Positions 1 through 7,892 of a stretch of 64,000 nt of DNA are shown here, piece by piece (positions within the stretch are counted from its first letter, which is position 1; each line of letters opens with the position of its first letter). The notes beneath the pieces are model-generated. The model searched no databases. It was not told the origin of the DNA and saw only the letters and a list, made by a program, of their open reading frames with translations. The position numbers and the translations under genes were made by a program. This DNA comes from Streptomyces sp. NBC_00683 (GTDB lineage Bacteria; Actinomycetota; Actinomycetes; Streptomycetales; Streptomycetaceae), in NCBI RefSeq assembly GCF_036226745.1, contig NZ_CP109013.1:7688001-7752000 (forward strand), written 5' to 3'.

Positions 1-1296
1 CTGCGGCTCCTGCGCAGCCATGCCGGAGCGATCGGCGAGGAGCTCCCCGCACGGCAGGTCCGCGCCATGCTCGCGGTCCGCGCCAACCAGCTGCTCGCGG
101 GGGGCGCCGGCCTGCGCCCGACCGTCGTCACGGCGCTCTGCGAGGCCCTGGAGACGGGCGCCTACCCGAGGGTCAACGAATTCGGCTCGGTCGGCACCGG
201 TGACATTGCCGCGCTCGCACAGATGGGCCTCGCGCTGGCGGGTGAGCACCCCTGGCAGGGAGCGGGGGCGGCACCCGACCCGCAGCCCCTCGACAACAAC
301 GACGCCCTCGCCCTGATCAGCAGTAACGCCCTCACCCTCGGCCAGTCCGCGCTCGCCGTGCACGAGCTGCGTGGTCTGATCGCGGCCACCCAGGTGGTGG
401 CGGCGCTGTCCCTGATGGCGATCGACGGTTCGTACGAGGCGTACGCGCTGCCCGTGCACGAGGCGCGGCGGCACGCCGGTTCGTACGCGGTCGCGGAACG
501 GATGCGGCAGTTGCTCGGCGCACCCGACCGCCCCACGCCGCCGCTCGGCCGGATCCAGGACCCGTACGGACTCCGCTGCGTGCCGCAGATCCACGGTCCC
601 GCGCACGACGCGGCGGACGCGCTCGAAGACGTCCTCGCGGTCGAGATCAACGCGGCGGCCGAGAATCCGCTGATCTCGGCGGCCGACATGGCGGCGTACC
701 ACCATGGCGGCTTCTACCTCGCTCAACTCGCCCTGTCGCTCGACCATTTCAGGCTGGCGGTGACGCAGGTGGCGCGCCTGTCGACCTCGCGCCTCTCGAC
801 GCTGAACGAACCGGGCTTCACCCGCTTGCGGCCGTTCCTCGCGGACGGCGAACCGGCGTCGTCGGGCGTGATGATCCTCGAATACGCGGCCGGGGCGGCG
901 CTCGGCGACCTGCGGGCCTTCTCCGCACCCGCGTCGCTCGGCCACGCGGTCCTTTCGCGGGGCGTCGAGGAGCAGGCCAGCTTCGCCTCGCTGGCGGCGC
1001 GCCAGACGCTGCGGGCGTGCGAGGCGTACCGGCTCGTCGTGGGCTGTGAACTCGTCGCGGCTATCAGGGCGTTGCGGCAGCGTGACATGCGACTCGACCC
1101 GGAGCTGCCGGTGGGCCGTGCCTTCGAGCTGGCGGACTCGGTGCTCGACGCCGAGCTGGCCGACCGGCCGTTGACGGACGATGTGACGAAGGCGGCCGGG
1201 CTGCTCGACCGGTTCACGGAGCTGTGGCTGGACCTCGGGTCCGAGAGTGCAACGGCGTTCGACGGCAGGGGTGTTGTGGGAGGACGCTCTGACTGA
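1..1296 (+). CDS. Aromatic amino acid ammonia-lyase-like protein (HAL/PAL fold), 5' end outside window, MIO triad altered
   Basis: The reading frame is open from base 1 and ends at 1296, giving about 431 C-terminal residues. Family landmarks are visible: an RANQLLAGGAG segment, QDPYGLRCVPQIHG, the NPLI segment after it, and the helical C-terminal core. Histidine and phenylalanine ammonia-lyases deaminate aromatic amino acids with an MIO cofactor formed autocatalytically from Ala-Ser-Gly in GSVGASGDLAPLAH. Here the matching segment (bases about 184-222) reads GSVGTGDIAALAQ, one residue short and without the serine. The later region usually containing QEDHVSMG reads VEEQASFAS. The fold is clear, but canonical MIO formation looks impossible, so this may be a non-lyase, a mutase-like relative or a binding protein. 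The start and any operon partner lie outside the window. Confidence 0.8.
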   Translation: MRLLRSHAGAIGEELPARQVRAMLAVRANQLLAGGAGLRPTVVTALCEALETGAYPRVNEFGSVGTGDIAALAQMGLALAGEHPWQGAGAAPDPQPLDNNDALALISSNALTLGQSALAVHELRGLIAATQVVAALSLMAIDGSYEAYALPVHEARRHAGSYAVAERMRQLLGAPDRPTPPLGRIQDPYGLRCVPQIHGPAHDAADALEDVLAVEINAAAENPLISAADMAAYHHGGFYLAQLALSLDHFRLAVTQVARLSTSRLSTLNEPGFTRLRPFLADGEPASSGVMILEYAAGAALGDLRAFSAPASLGHAVLSRGVEEQASFASLAARQTLRACEAYRLVVGCELVAAIRALRQRDMRLDPELPVGRAFELADSVLDAELADRPLTDDVTKAAGLLDRFTELWLDLGSESATAFDGRGVVGGRSD

Positions 1297-2335
1297 AAGC
1301 CCTGCGGCGCGAGTGCACGGTGCTCCCCCAGGACCAGCTGCTCGCGCCCACGCAGCGGAGGTCCTCCTCTGACCTTTCGGCGGCTGCGCGGAATCCGGCG
1401 GCAACGGAGATCGCTGTCCGGATTCACCTGCGTCGCAACGACGAGTGCCTGGCCGCACAAGCCCACTGCCTTCGACTTCCAGCCACCGAGGGCCACTCCT
1501 GGCGCCTGACGGTCGACGGCGCACGCTCCACCCGTATCCCCGCGCCTGACACGACGCCTGTCGCCGCTGCCGACGAGGGCCCGAACGCGGCTGGCGTCTC
1601 CGTCCGCGGCACGGCCAGTGAGCTGGTCCTCTTCGTGTGCGACCGCATCCCGGCGGACTCACTGCAGATCGACGGAGACGCAGGCCTGTTCGACCTGTCC
1701 GCGCCTGGGAGCCGGAGGTGTAGGACAGGGCGTCGTGCCACCGCCCGCATCGAGGGCAAGCCTCCGGTGAACGGCCTCAACTCGGGTCCCCTGAAAGCGA
1801 TTTCCGGTCAGGACGCTGGATGCCTCGGACCGGATCGGCCGACGGGTCCGGGGCAGCGTGCCGGTACCAGGTTCCGGGTCGGGGTCGACGCCCTGGCCGT
1901 GCTCGCGTGCTCGACAGCGCAGCGGACATTGCCGTGCCGGGATCTGCGAGTGACGTCGCGTCGGGCGACCGTCAATTCGGGGCCGTTCCACGGGCCGACG
2001 GCGGTACTTGTCGAAGTCGGAGCACCGGGTGAGGCGTTCAGTCAGGGCGCTCGACGAGGGAGACCTCTCGGGCCAGATTGCGGACGACGGAGACCTGTCT
2101 CACCTCGGGCAGCATGGCGAGAGCGGCGTCGGCACGCGCCAGCCCGGAAGGCCGGTCGCCTGCCTGCACGGTGGAGCCTGGAGTGGGCCGTCGGTCGTCC
2201 GCGACAGGCGGGACGCTCCACGACAGGGGAGCACCCGCGGCTACGATGCAGGCGACAAGCTCGCGATCGCCTACCAGGCCGCACTCCACCTCGCGGCATC
2301 CTCATCCGGGCACAACGCCGGCCAAGAGGCAGAAC
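1297..2335. other. Decayed intergenic stretch, no intact gene supported
   Basis: Over 1 kb between the lyase-like gene and the convergent GlxA regulator. Open frames exist on both strands, but their codon and amino-acid composition looks like noise, except for the maleylpyruvate isomerase-like remnant annotated at 1488-1710. An 83-codon minus-strand frame near 2038-2289 ends in a plausible-looking helix-rich segment, but I recognise no family and see no ribosome binding site. The stretch reads as degraded coding DNA. Confidence 0.5.
1488..1710 (+). pseudogene. Remnant of a mycothiol-dependent maleylpyruvate isomerase-type C-terminal domain
   Basis: In the frame of base 1320 this stretch translates to a segment beginning GHSWRLTVDG and passing through VRGTASELVLFVCDRIPADSL to IDGDAGLFD. 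That order matches the C-terminal domain of MDMPI/DinB-like proteins of actinobacteria: a W-R-L strand, then a V-x-G-x-A-S-x-L-x-L-x-x-x-x-R helix, then a GD turn. The DinB-like N-terminal domain with its metal-binding histidines is not recognisable upstream, and downstream sequence is composition-biased noise. I read it as a gene fragment. A profile search of all three plus-strand frames of 1297-1750 would confirm or reject this. Confidence 0.45.
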
Positions 2336-3382
2336 CTAGGCGCCGCCGTCCCGGGCGGACGCCTGGGCCGTGCGGCGGAAGGCGGCGCGGTACGCGCTCG
2401 GACGGTGGCCGGTGTGGCGGGCGAAGAGGGCGGCGAAGGTACCAGGGTCCTGGTAGCCGACGGCCGCGGCGACGGCGGCGACGGTGCGGTCGGTGGTCTC
2501 CAGCAGATGGCGGGCGCGGCGGACCCGGGAAGCCTGCAGATGGGCCAGCGGGCTACGTCCGGCCTCTTCGGAGAAGCGGCGCAGCAGCGTGCGGGTGCTG
2601 ACCCCGAAGGCGTCCGCGAGCGTGGCGAGGTCGTACCGCTCGGCGAGGTTCTGGTCGAGCCGCCGCATGACGCGCTGGGAGAACTCCCCGCCGGGCTGCG
2701 GGAGGAGTCGCGGGTCGACGTACGGGGTCTGGGAAGTCCGCGCGTCGTCGACCAGCGCCAACCGTGCGGTGCTGCGGGCCACCCGGGCGCCGTTGTGCCG
2801 GCGGATCAGGTCCAGCGCGAAGTCGTACATGGCGCTGAACGCGGCCGTGGTCGTCACCCCCGCGTCTGTGACGACCAGGTGCTCGGGCCGCACGTCGGCG
2901 TCCGGGCAGCGCCTGGCCAGTTCGCCGGCGTGCAGCCAGGAGGTGGTGGCCCGGCGCCGGTCGAGGAGCCCGGCCTCGGCGAGCAGGAACGCGCCGACGC
3001 AGAGGGAGACGACGGCGGTGCCGGCGGCGGCCTGCTCGCGGATAGCCGCGATCTCGGGGGCGAGCCGGGCGAGCCGCGCGTCGAGGTCCGTGTCCGGGCG
3101 CAGTTCGAAGCCGGGGACGACGAGGACGTCGACCTCGCGCACGGGACGCACGTCCAGCCTCGCGCCGCCCGAGGCGGTGACCCGGCGGCGGGGTGAGATG
3201 ACCGACACCCGGTAGCCGGGCGCGTCCGGTCCGGCGAGGTGCCCGGCCATCGTCATCAGGTCGGGGACGCCGAACACTTCGGACGCGAAGCAGTCCGGGT
3301 ACGCCAGGACCCCGACCCGCAGCGCATCCGGCCCGACGCCCGGACCCGCACGCTCCCTTGCCTGCCGCGTCGCCTCGGCCAT
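2336..3382 (-). CDS. GlxA-family transcriptional regulator (DJ-1/PfpI domain plus AraC HTH)
   Basis: About 348 residues. The N-terminal half (roughly 15-185) is a DJ-1/PfpI-like domain with LRVGVLAYPDCFASEVFGV and a nucleophile-elbow-like VVSLCVGAFLLAEAGLL. The C-terminal 110 residues form a paired AraC helix-turn-helix (LADAFGVSTRTLLRRF, then VAAAVGYQDPGTFAALFARHTG). This is the architecture of GlxA/FtrA regulators, in which the amidotransferase-like part probably senses a ligand. The start at 3382 is chosen because a GGGAGGAG ribosome site lies just upstream on the minus strand; the longer frame has no such site. It is divergent from the hydrolase at 3526 across 143 bp, so it may regulate that gene. 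Confidence 0.88.
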   Translation of the reverse strand: MAEATRQARERAGPGVGPDALRVGVLAYPDCFASEVFGVPDLMTMAGHLAGPDAPGYRVSVISPRRRVTASGGARLDVRPVREVDVLVVPGFELRPDTDLDARLARLAPEIAAIREQAAAGTAVVSLCVGAFLLAEAGLLDRRRATTSWLHAGELARRCPDADVRPEHLVVTDAGVTTTAAFSAMYDFALDLIRRHNGARVARSTARLALVDDARTSQTPYVDPRLLPQPGGEFSQRVMRRLDQNLAERYDLATLADAFGVSTRTLLRRFSEEAGRSPLAHLQASRVRRARHLLETTDRTVAAVAAAVGYQDPGTFAALFARHTGHRPSAYRAAFRRTAQASARDGGA

Positions 3383-3525
3383 CGCTCCTCCCGTACCCCC
3401 TGGTTTCCCTGGCCCCGTGTCGCCGACCGCGTACCGCTCGCCTTCCTCGCGTGTGGCGAGATTACCCCTGTGGTTGGCGATCCCGCTCCTCACCCGGCGG
3501 CCGGCTCCGGGGCCAGGCTGGCCCC

Positions 3526-4356
3526 ATGAGCTTCGACGATCCGATCACCGACTTCACCCGCAGCAGCGTGGCCGTGGAGGGGGTGGAGAAGACGGTGTAC
3601 GTAGCCGGGGTCGGGCCCGCGGTCGTGGTGCTGCCGGAGATGCCGGGCATCAGCCCCGACGTCTTGCGGCTCGCGCGCTGGGTGCGGGACGCGGGCTTCA
3701 CCGTCCATGTGCCCTCCCTGTTCGGGACGGACGGCGCCTTCCCCACGGCCGAGGGCGGCCGGGAGGTCGTCCGCCGCGCTTGTGTCAGCGCCGAGTTCCG
3801 CGCCTTCGCCGGGGGCGGCACCAGCCCGGTGACGGTCTGGCTACGCGGCCTGGCGCGCCACGCCCACACCGCGTGCGGTGGGCCAGGGGTGGGTGCGATC
3901 GGCCTGTGCTTCACCGGCAATTTCGCCCTCACCATGGCCCTGGAGCCGGCGGTGATCGCCCCGGTGGTCAACCACCCGTCGCTGCCGCTCGACGACCCCG
4001 GCGGACTCGAACTCGACGCGGCGGACGCGCGCGCGGTGCGCGACCGGCTCGACCGCGACGGACTCACCGTCCTCGCCTACCGCTTCGAGGGCGATCGTTG
4101 GTGCACGGGGCAGCGCTTCGCCGCCTACCGATCGCTACTGGGCGACGCCTTCGACGGGCGTGTCCTCCCGGACAGCGCCGCCAACCCGGCTCCGCCGCCC
4201 TTCTTCGCCGATCATGTCGGCACCCCGCACAGCGTCGTCACCGCCCATCTCGTCGACGAGGCCGGCCACCCCACCGTCCGGGCCCGCGACGAGATACTTG
4301 CCTTCCTCACCGACCGCCTGCACCCGCATGGGAACCGACCGCTGCCCGCCACGTGA
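3526..4356 (+). CDS. Dienelactone hydrolase family protein
   Basis: A 276-residue alpha/beta hydrolase. The nucleophile elbow is GLCFTGN with Cys at about residue 128, as in dienelactone hydrolases, which use Cys-His-Asp instead of Ser-His-Asp. A late histidine (DEAGHPTV) fits the catalytic triad. LPEMPGISPDVLRLARWVRDAGFTV corresponds to the oxyanion-side strand and helix of the family. The ATG at 3526 was chosen because homologous sequence starts there and upstream codons are not protein-like. The substrate is not evident; the family opens dienelactones in chlorocatechol and catechol catabolism, but many Streptomyces members have unknown substrates. Divergent from the GlxA-type regulator. 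Confidence 0.85.
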   Translation: MSFDDPITDFTRSSVAVEGVEKTVYVAGVGPAVVVLPEMPGISPDVLRLARWVRDAGFTVHVPSLFGTDGAFPTAEGGREVVRRACVSAEFRAFAGGGTSPVTVWLRGLARHAHTACGGPGVGAIGLCFTGNFALTMALEPAVIAPVVNHPSLPLDDPGGLELDAADARAVRDRLDRDGLTVLAYRFEGDRWCTGQRFAAYRSLLGDAFDGRVLPDSAANPAPPPFFADHVGTPHSVVTAHLVDEAGHPTVRARDEILAFLTDRLHPHGNRPLPAT

Positions 4357-4393
4357 CCAGTGCAGGACGTGGTCGAGGGGTGCCGGCCAGGGG

Positions 4394-5155
4394 TTACGGA
4401 CCGGTCGTACGACGGCCGTCGAGGTTCTTTGCGAGCGTGAGCAGGACGGCGAGATTGGCGATGCTCTTCACATCGCTCCTGCTCCAGGGGATCGCGTCGC
4501 CGGTCTTCATGATGTGGACCCTGCCGTTCTCCACGTCGATCCGCTGGAAGTCGGCCCAGAGCAAGTGGCCCCTTCCGCCGGCGGTGATGCCGGTCCGGGA
4601 GACCTCGAAGTTTCCGAACCTGATCGTCCTGCCCTCCAGGACCGTGCCCAGAGCTGTCGGACCCTGGGCCCGCACGACGGCCTCCTGAATCCATGGCCCC
4701 CACGCGCCGGGGCGCTCGTAGAACTCCGTGAGCGTGGCGCTCGCTCCTCCTGTCGGGGGGAGCAGCGTGTAGACGTACGTGATGGGGCCGGGAATCCCGT
4801 TGATGATCTTCTGGCTGACGTTCGTGTAGAGCTGCACGGAATCCCAGCGCAGGACGATCAGGCCGTCCGCCGACTGCGGGTTCATGATCATGCCGTTATC
4901 GAACAAGTAGAGGCGCTTGGAGGCCTGCTTCCTGCTGAAGTTCGGGTAGCGGCGCAGCCACAGGAAGAGCAGCAGGGCGGGTATGACGAGGATCAGGAGA
5001 TACGTGAGCGTGAAGAGGTAGAGGGCGAACATCATGATGCCGAGGCGTTGGGGGGCGAAGGCGGCCCTGAGTTCGCCCAGCTCGTGACGGGCGGCCAGTT
5101 CGGCGACCTCGGGCGACAGGGGTGACGATGTTGATGCGGGTCTCTGCGTTGCCAT
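4394..5155 (-). CDS. Membrane-anchored protein, DUF6585-like
   Basis: A 253-residue protein with one long hydrophobic hairpin-like segment (about residues 38-66, IMMFALYLFTLTYLLILVIP onward), followed by a soluble beta-rich domain. The motif YLFDNGMIM and the later strands ending in HLLWADFQRIDVENGRVHI suggest a PH-like fold, as in the actinobacterial DUF6585 family. No enzymatic motif is seen. The ATG is preceded by AGAGG. It lies 36 bp downstream of the M20 peptidase gene on the same strand, so the two may be cotranscribed. Function unknown. Confidence 0.7.
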   Translation of the reverse strand: MATQRPASTSSPLSPEVAELAARHELGELRAAFAPQRLGIMMFALYLFTLTYLLILVIPALLLFLWLRRYPNFSRKQASKRLYLFDNGMIMNPQSADGLIVLRWDSVQLYTNVSQKIINGIPGPITYVYTLLPPTGGASATLTEFYERPGAWGPWIQEAVVRAQGPTALGTVLEGRTIRFGNFEVSRTGITAGGRGHLLWADFQRIDVENGRVHIMKTGDAIPWSRSDVKSIANLAVLLTLAKNLDGRRTTGP

Positions 5156-5191
5156 GAGCCTCTGCTTCGTTTCGGGTGGCTGGAGGTCGGG

Positions 5192-6346
5192 TCATCGCCG
5201 TGTCCGCGCGATCAGTTGAGCGAGCAGGCGGGTGCGCGGAATCAGCTGGGAGACATCGACGTGCTCGGTGTCCGCGTGTGCTCCGCCGCCGACAGCGCCC
5301 AGGCCGTCCAGCGTCGGACAGCCGGCGCCCGCGGTGCAGTTGCCGTCGGAGGCGCCGCCGACCGCCATGCCGTGGAGTGGTTCCTGACCCAGCTCCGAAG
5401 CGATCTCCGCAGCCAGGGCGAACAGTTCGGCGGAGGACTCCGGTTCTAGGGGCCGCCGCCTCATGCCTCCTCGTACGCTCAGCCGCGCTCCGCTCGTCCG
5501 GGGGGTCAGTGCGCGGAGGAGGCCGTCGATCCTGTCCTGCGCCGCCAGGCTCGGAACGCGCACGTCCACCACGACTCTTGCCAGCGCGGGCACGGTGTTG
5601 AGGGTCGTGCCCGCCGACAGCAGGGTGGGTGTGACGGTCGGTGCTCCGAGGACGGAGTCGGTCAGGCTCGGCGAGGCGGCGAGACCGGCGATGGCCAGTA
5701 CCTGATGGGCGGCCTCGATCGAGGCGTTGACGCCCTTCTCCGGCTCCAGGCCGGCATGGGCTGCCCTGCCGTGCACCACGACCTCGTACCGTGAGGTGCC
5801 CTTGCGTGCTGTCTTGAGGGCGCCCCGCTCGTTCGCGGACGGTTCGAGAACGAGGGCGGCCACGCAGCCCCGTGCGGTTTCCTCGATGAGCGCCCGTGAG
5901 GTGGGGGAGCCGACTTCCTCGTCCCCGTTGACCAGTACGCACACGCCGTCCAGGGACGACAGCGAGGCCAGTGCGTGGAACATCTGGACCAGCCCCGCCT
6001 TCATGTCCAGCACTCCCGGACCCCGGGCGATCCCGTCGGACACCGACCAGGGGCGGGCCTTCAGCGAGCCGGTCGGCCACACCGTGTCGTGGTGTCCCAG
6101 CAGGAGTACACGCGGCGGTCCGAAGGCCCAGCGCAGATGGCTCACGCCGTCGATCACGATCGTCTCCGGCGCGGTGCCGAGCAGCTCCGTGCCCAGGGCA
6201 CCGACCACCTGGGCGCTGCGGGCCAGCGCGGCGTGGTCGGCCGAGAAGGACTCGCAGACCACGAGTTGCTCCAGGTCGGTCAGCATCGCCGGTAATCGGA
6301 GTGTGCTCCCCGCCGTCACCGGCCTTGCCCCGCACCGCTGTTCCAT
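5192..6346 (-). CDS. M20 family metallopeptidase, glutamate carboxypeptidase-like
   Basis: Up to 384 residues. Zinc-site motifs of the M20/ArgE/CPG2 group are intact: GHHDTVWPTGS (His85, with Asp87), GVLDMKAG (bridging Asp114), GDEEVGS (catalytic Glu143 and ligand Glu144), and a late GGGAHADTEHV histidine. The dimerisation (lid) domain lies between residues about 180 and 290. HDTVWPTGS and DMKAG most resemble glutamate carboxypeptidases, which remove a C-terminal acidic residue from peptides or folate-like compounds. The start is uncertain: a second methionine 20 residues in (6286) would also give a full domain. No secretion signal is obvious. Divergent from the LysR gene. Confidence 0.85.
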   Translation of the reverse strand: MEQRCGARPVTAGSTLRLPAMLTDLEQLVVCESFSADHAALARSAQVVGALGTELLGTAPETIVIDGVSHLRWAFGPPRVLLLGHHDTVWPTGSLKARPWSVSDGIARGPGVLDMKAGLVQMFHALASLSSLDGVCVLVNGDEEVGSPTSRALIEETARGCVAALVLEPSANERGALKTARKGTSRYEVVVHGRAAHAGLEPEKGVNASIEAAHQVLAIAGLAASPSLTDSVLGAPTVTPTLLSAGTTLNTVPALARVVVDVRVPSLAAQDRIDGLLRALTPRTSGARLSVRGGMRRRPLEPESSAELFALAAEIASELGQEPLHGMAVGGASDGNCTAGAGCPTLDGLGAVGGGAHADTEHVDVSQLIPRTRLLAQLIARTRR

Positions 6347-6454
6347 GACACAGGCATGCTTTCCCCGCTATCTCCCGAACCGGAAAACGTGATGACGCGC
6401 ACGACGCTAGGACGTGGCCATGCATTCCACCAGCGACTAGATTGCATCGGAGCC

Positions 6455-7381
6455 ATGCCTGGAGGGAATGTGTTCGAGACCGATGCGCTGCGTCTGCTGG
6501 TGACCGTGGCCGAGACGGGGTCGTTCACCAAGGCCGCGCTGCGGCTCAGTTACACGCAGTCCGCCGTGTCGCGGCGCATCGCCTCGTTGGAACAGCAGGC
6601 GGGCGGGCCGCTGTTCGAGCGGCTTCCCAGGGGTGTGCGGTTGAATTCCGCCGGTCGCGTGCTGCATCGGCATGCCGTGGACGTACTGGGGTCACTGTCC
6701 AGAGCGGAACACGAACTCGCCGCGCTGCACGCGGGCCGCGGCGGAATCCTGCGCGTCGGTGCCTTCGCCACCGCCAACATCTCCCTGATGCCCGCGGCCC
6801 TGCGGGAGTTCAAGCGGGCCAGGCCCGATGTGGAGGTCACCGCGGTCGAGGGGCGGAGCAGCACCCTGATGCGGCGCCTCGCGGAGGGAGCACTCGACCT
6901 CGCCGTGGTCAGCGACTACCCGTCCGGTCTTCCGCCGGCCGAGGGGGTCACGACGACGGCTCTCCTGGGGGACGAGCTGCTCGTCGCGCTCCACCACGGG
7001 CATCCCCTGGCGGGAGCCGGGACCGTCGACCTGCGCGACCTGCGCGACGAGGTCTGGCTCCAGGACGCGCCCGCGGACAGCCCCACCATGCTCGCCGATG
7101 CGTGGGCCCGGGCGGGATTCAGGCCCAGGAAGATCATCAGGATCGCGGAGTGGGCAGGGAAGTTCGGCTACGCCGCCGCCGGGCTGGGGGTCGCCCTGGT
7201 CCCCTCGCTGGCGACCCACGCGGTCCCGGCCGGGCTCGTCCTGTGCCGGCTCGGCGACCTCCCCCCGCACCGGACCGTACACATTGCGCTGCCCGCCGCC
7301 CCGGTGCCGGCGGCATCGAAGCTGCGGGACCTGCTCCACGATGCCGCCGACCGGACCGTGCCGACCGGAAACCAGGCGTGA
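6455..7381 (+). CDS. LysR-family transcriptional regulator
   Basis: About 308 residues: an N-terminal winged HTH (FETDALRLLVTVAETGSF, SYTQSAVSRRIASLEQQ) followed by a periplasmic-binding-protein-like effector domain (GILRVGAFATANISLMPAAL, LDLAVVSDYP, DELLVALHHGHPLA). The ATG at 6455 is chosen by homology to the usual LysR N-terminus. A GTG at 6470 is possible, but a GGAGGG there is too close to serve it well. The gene is divergent from the M20 peptidase with 108 bp between them, the classic LysR arrangement, so control of the peptidase and membrane-protein genes is inferred. Confidence 0.9.
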   Translation: MPGGNVFETDALRLLVTVAETGSFTKAALRLSYTQSAVSRRIASLEQQAGGPLFERLPRGVRLNSAGRVLHRHAVDVLGSLSRAEHELAALHAGRGGILRVGAFATANISLMPAALREFKRARPDVEVTAVEGRSSTLMRRLAEGALDLAVVSDYPSGLPPAEGVTTTALLGDELLVALHHGHPLAGAGTVDLRDLRDEVWLQDAPADSPTMLADAWARAGFRPRKIIRIAEWAGKFGYAAAGLGVALVPSLATHAVPAGLVLCRLGDLPPHRTVHIALPAAPVPAASKLRDLLHDAADRTVPTGNQA

Positions 7382-7892
7382 GCCCCGCCCTTTGAGCTTC
7401 GCGTCACGGGCCGACCATCCGTGACTTGGTGATTGCCACCCCCGACAGGCCGCTGCGCGGCGGGAGTTGTCGCGGATTTCCGTTCCCGGGCCCGGTCGCG
7501 CCGCGACGGAACGGCGAGGGCTGCGGTGGGCCGTGGACGGCTTCGCCCGGAGCTCTGTTCCTTTGCGATCCGCCTGGTGGCGCTGAGCTGCGCAGTTGGC
7601 GGGCGTGAGGGTGGTGCCGGTGTGAGAACCGTTGACAAAAGCGTGACCTGCTAGAAACCTGTCACCTCGGCACCGCAAAATATTGACCGGATCACTCAAA
7701 ATCCTAGGCAATGAACGCGAGTTTCCGGCGGGTGGCCTGCCTTCCCCCTGCCGGCGTCCCCGATCGTCCCCCCATCGGTGTACCGGCAGCCCGCCCCGGC
7801 CGTCGCCGACCGCGTGACGCAGTACGCGCCGTGCGGTCGGTGACGCGTCGCTGTGCCCTCCCGGTCCCGCAGCCCACGGAACTGAGGACAGC
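7382..7892. other. Non-coding region upstream of the GH87 gene
   Basis: No gene supported. A 7-bp inverted repeat (GTCACGG ... CCGTGAC, 7404-7426) could be a weak end signal for the LysR gene. Two possible minus-35 boxes for the GH87 gene are visible: TTGACA at 7632-7637 without a convincing partner, and TTGACC at 7683-7688 with TAGGCA at 7705-7710, 16 bp apart. The remaining leader of about 180 bp to the ATG is G+C-rich. Confidence 0.4.

Noticed and set aside
2038..2289. Small minus-strand gene of 83 codons
   Set aside because: No ribosome site, no recognisable family, and it lies in decayed DNA; not enough to annotate.
1320..2339. A 339-codon plus-strand frame as an intact gene
   Set aside because: Only a short internal segment resembles a known domain; no ribosome site, and the rest is composition noise running into the antisense of the GlxA gene.
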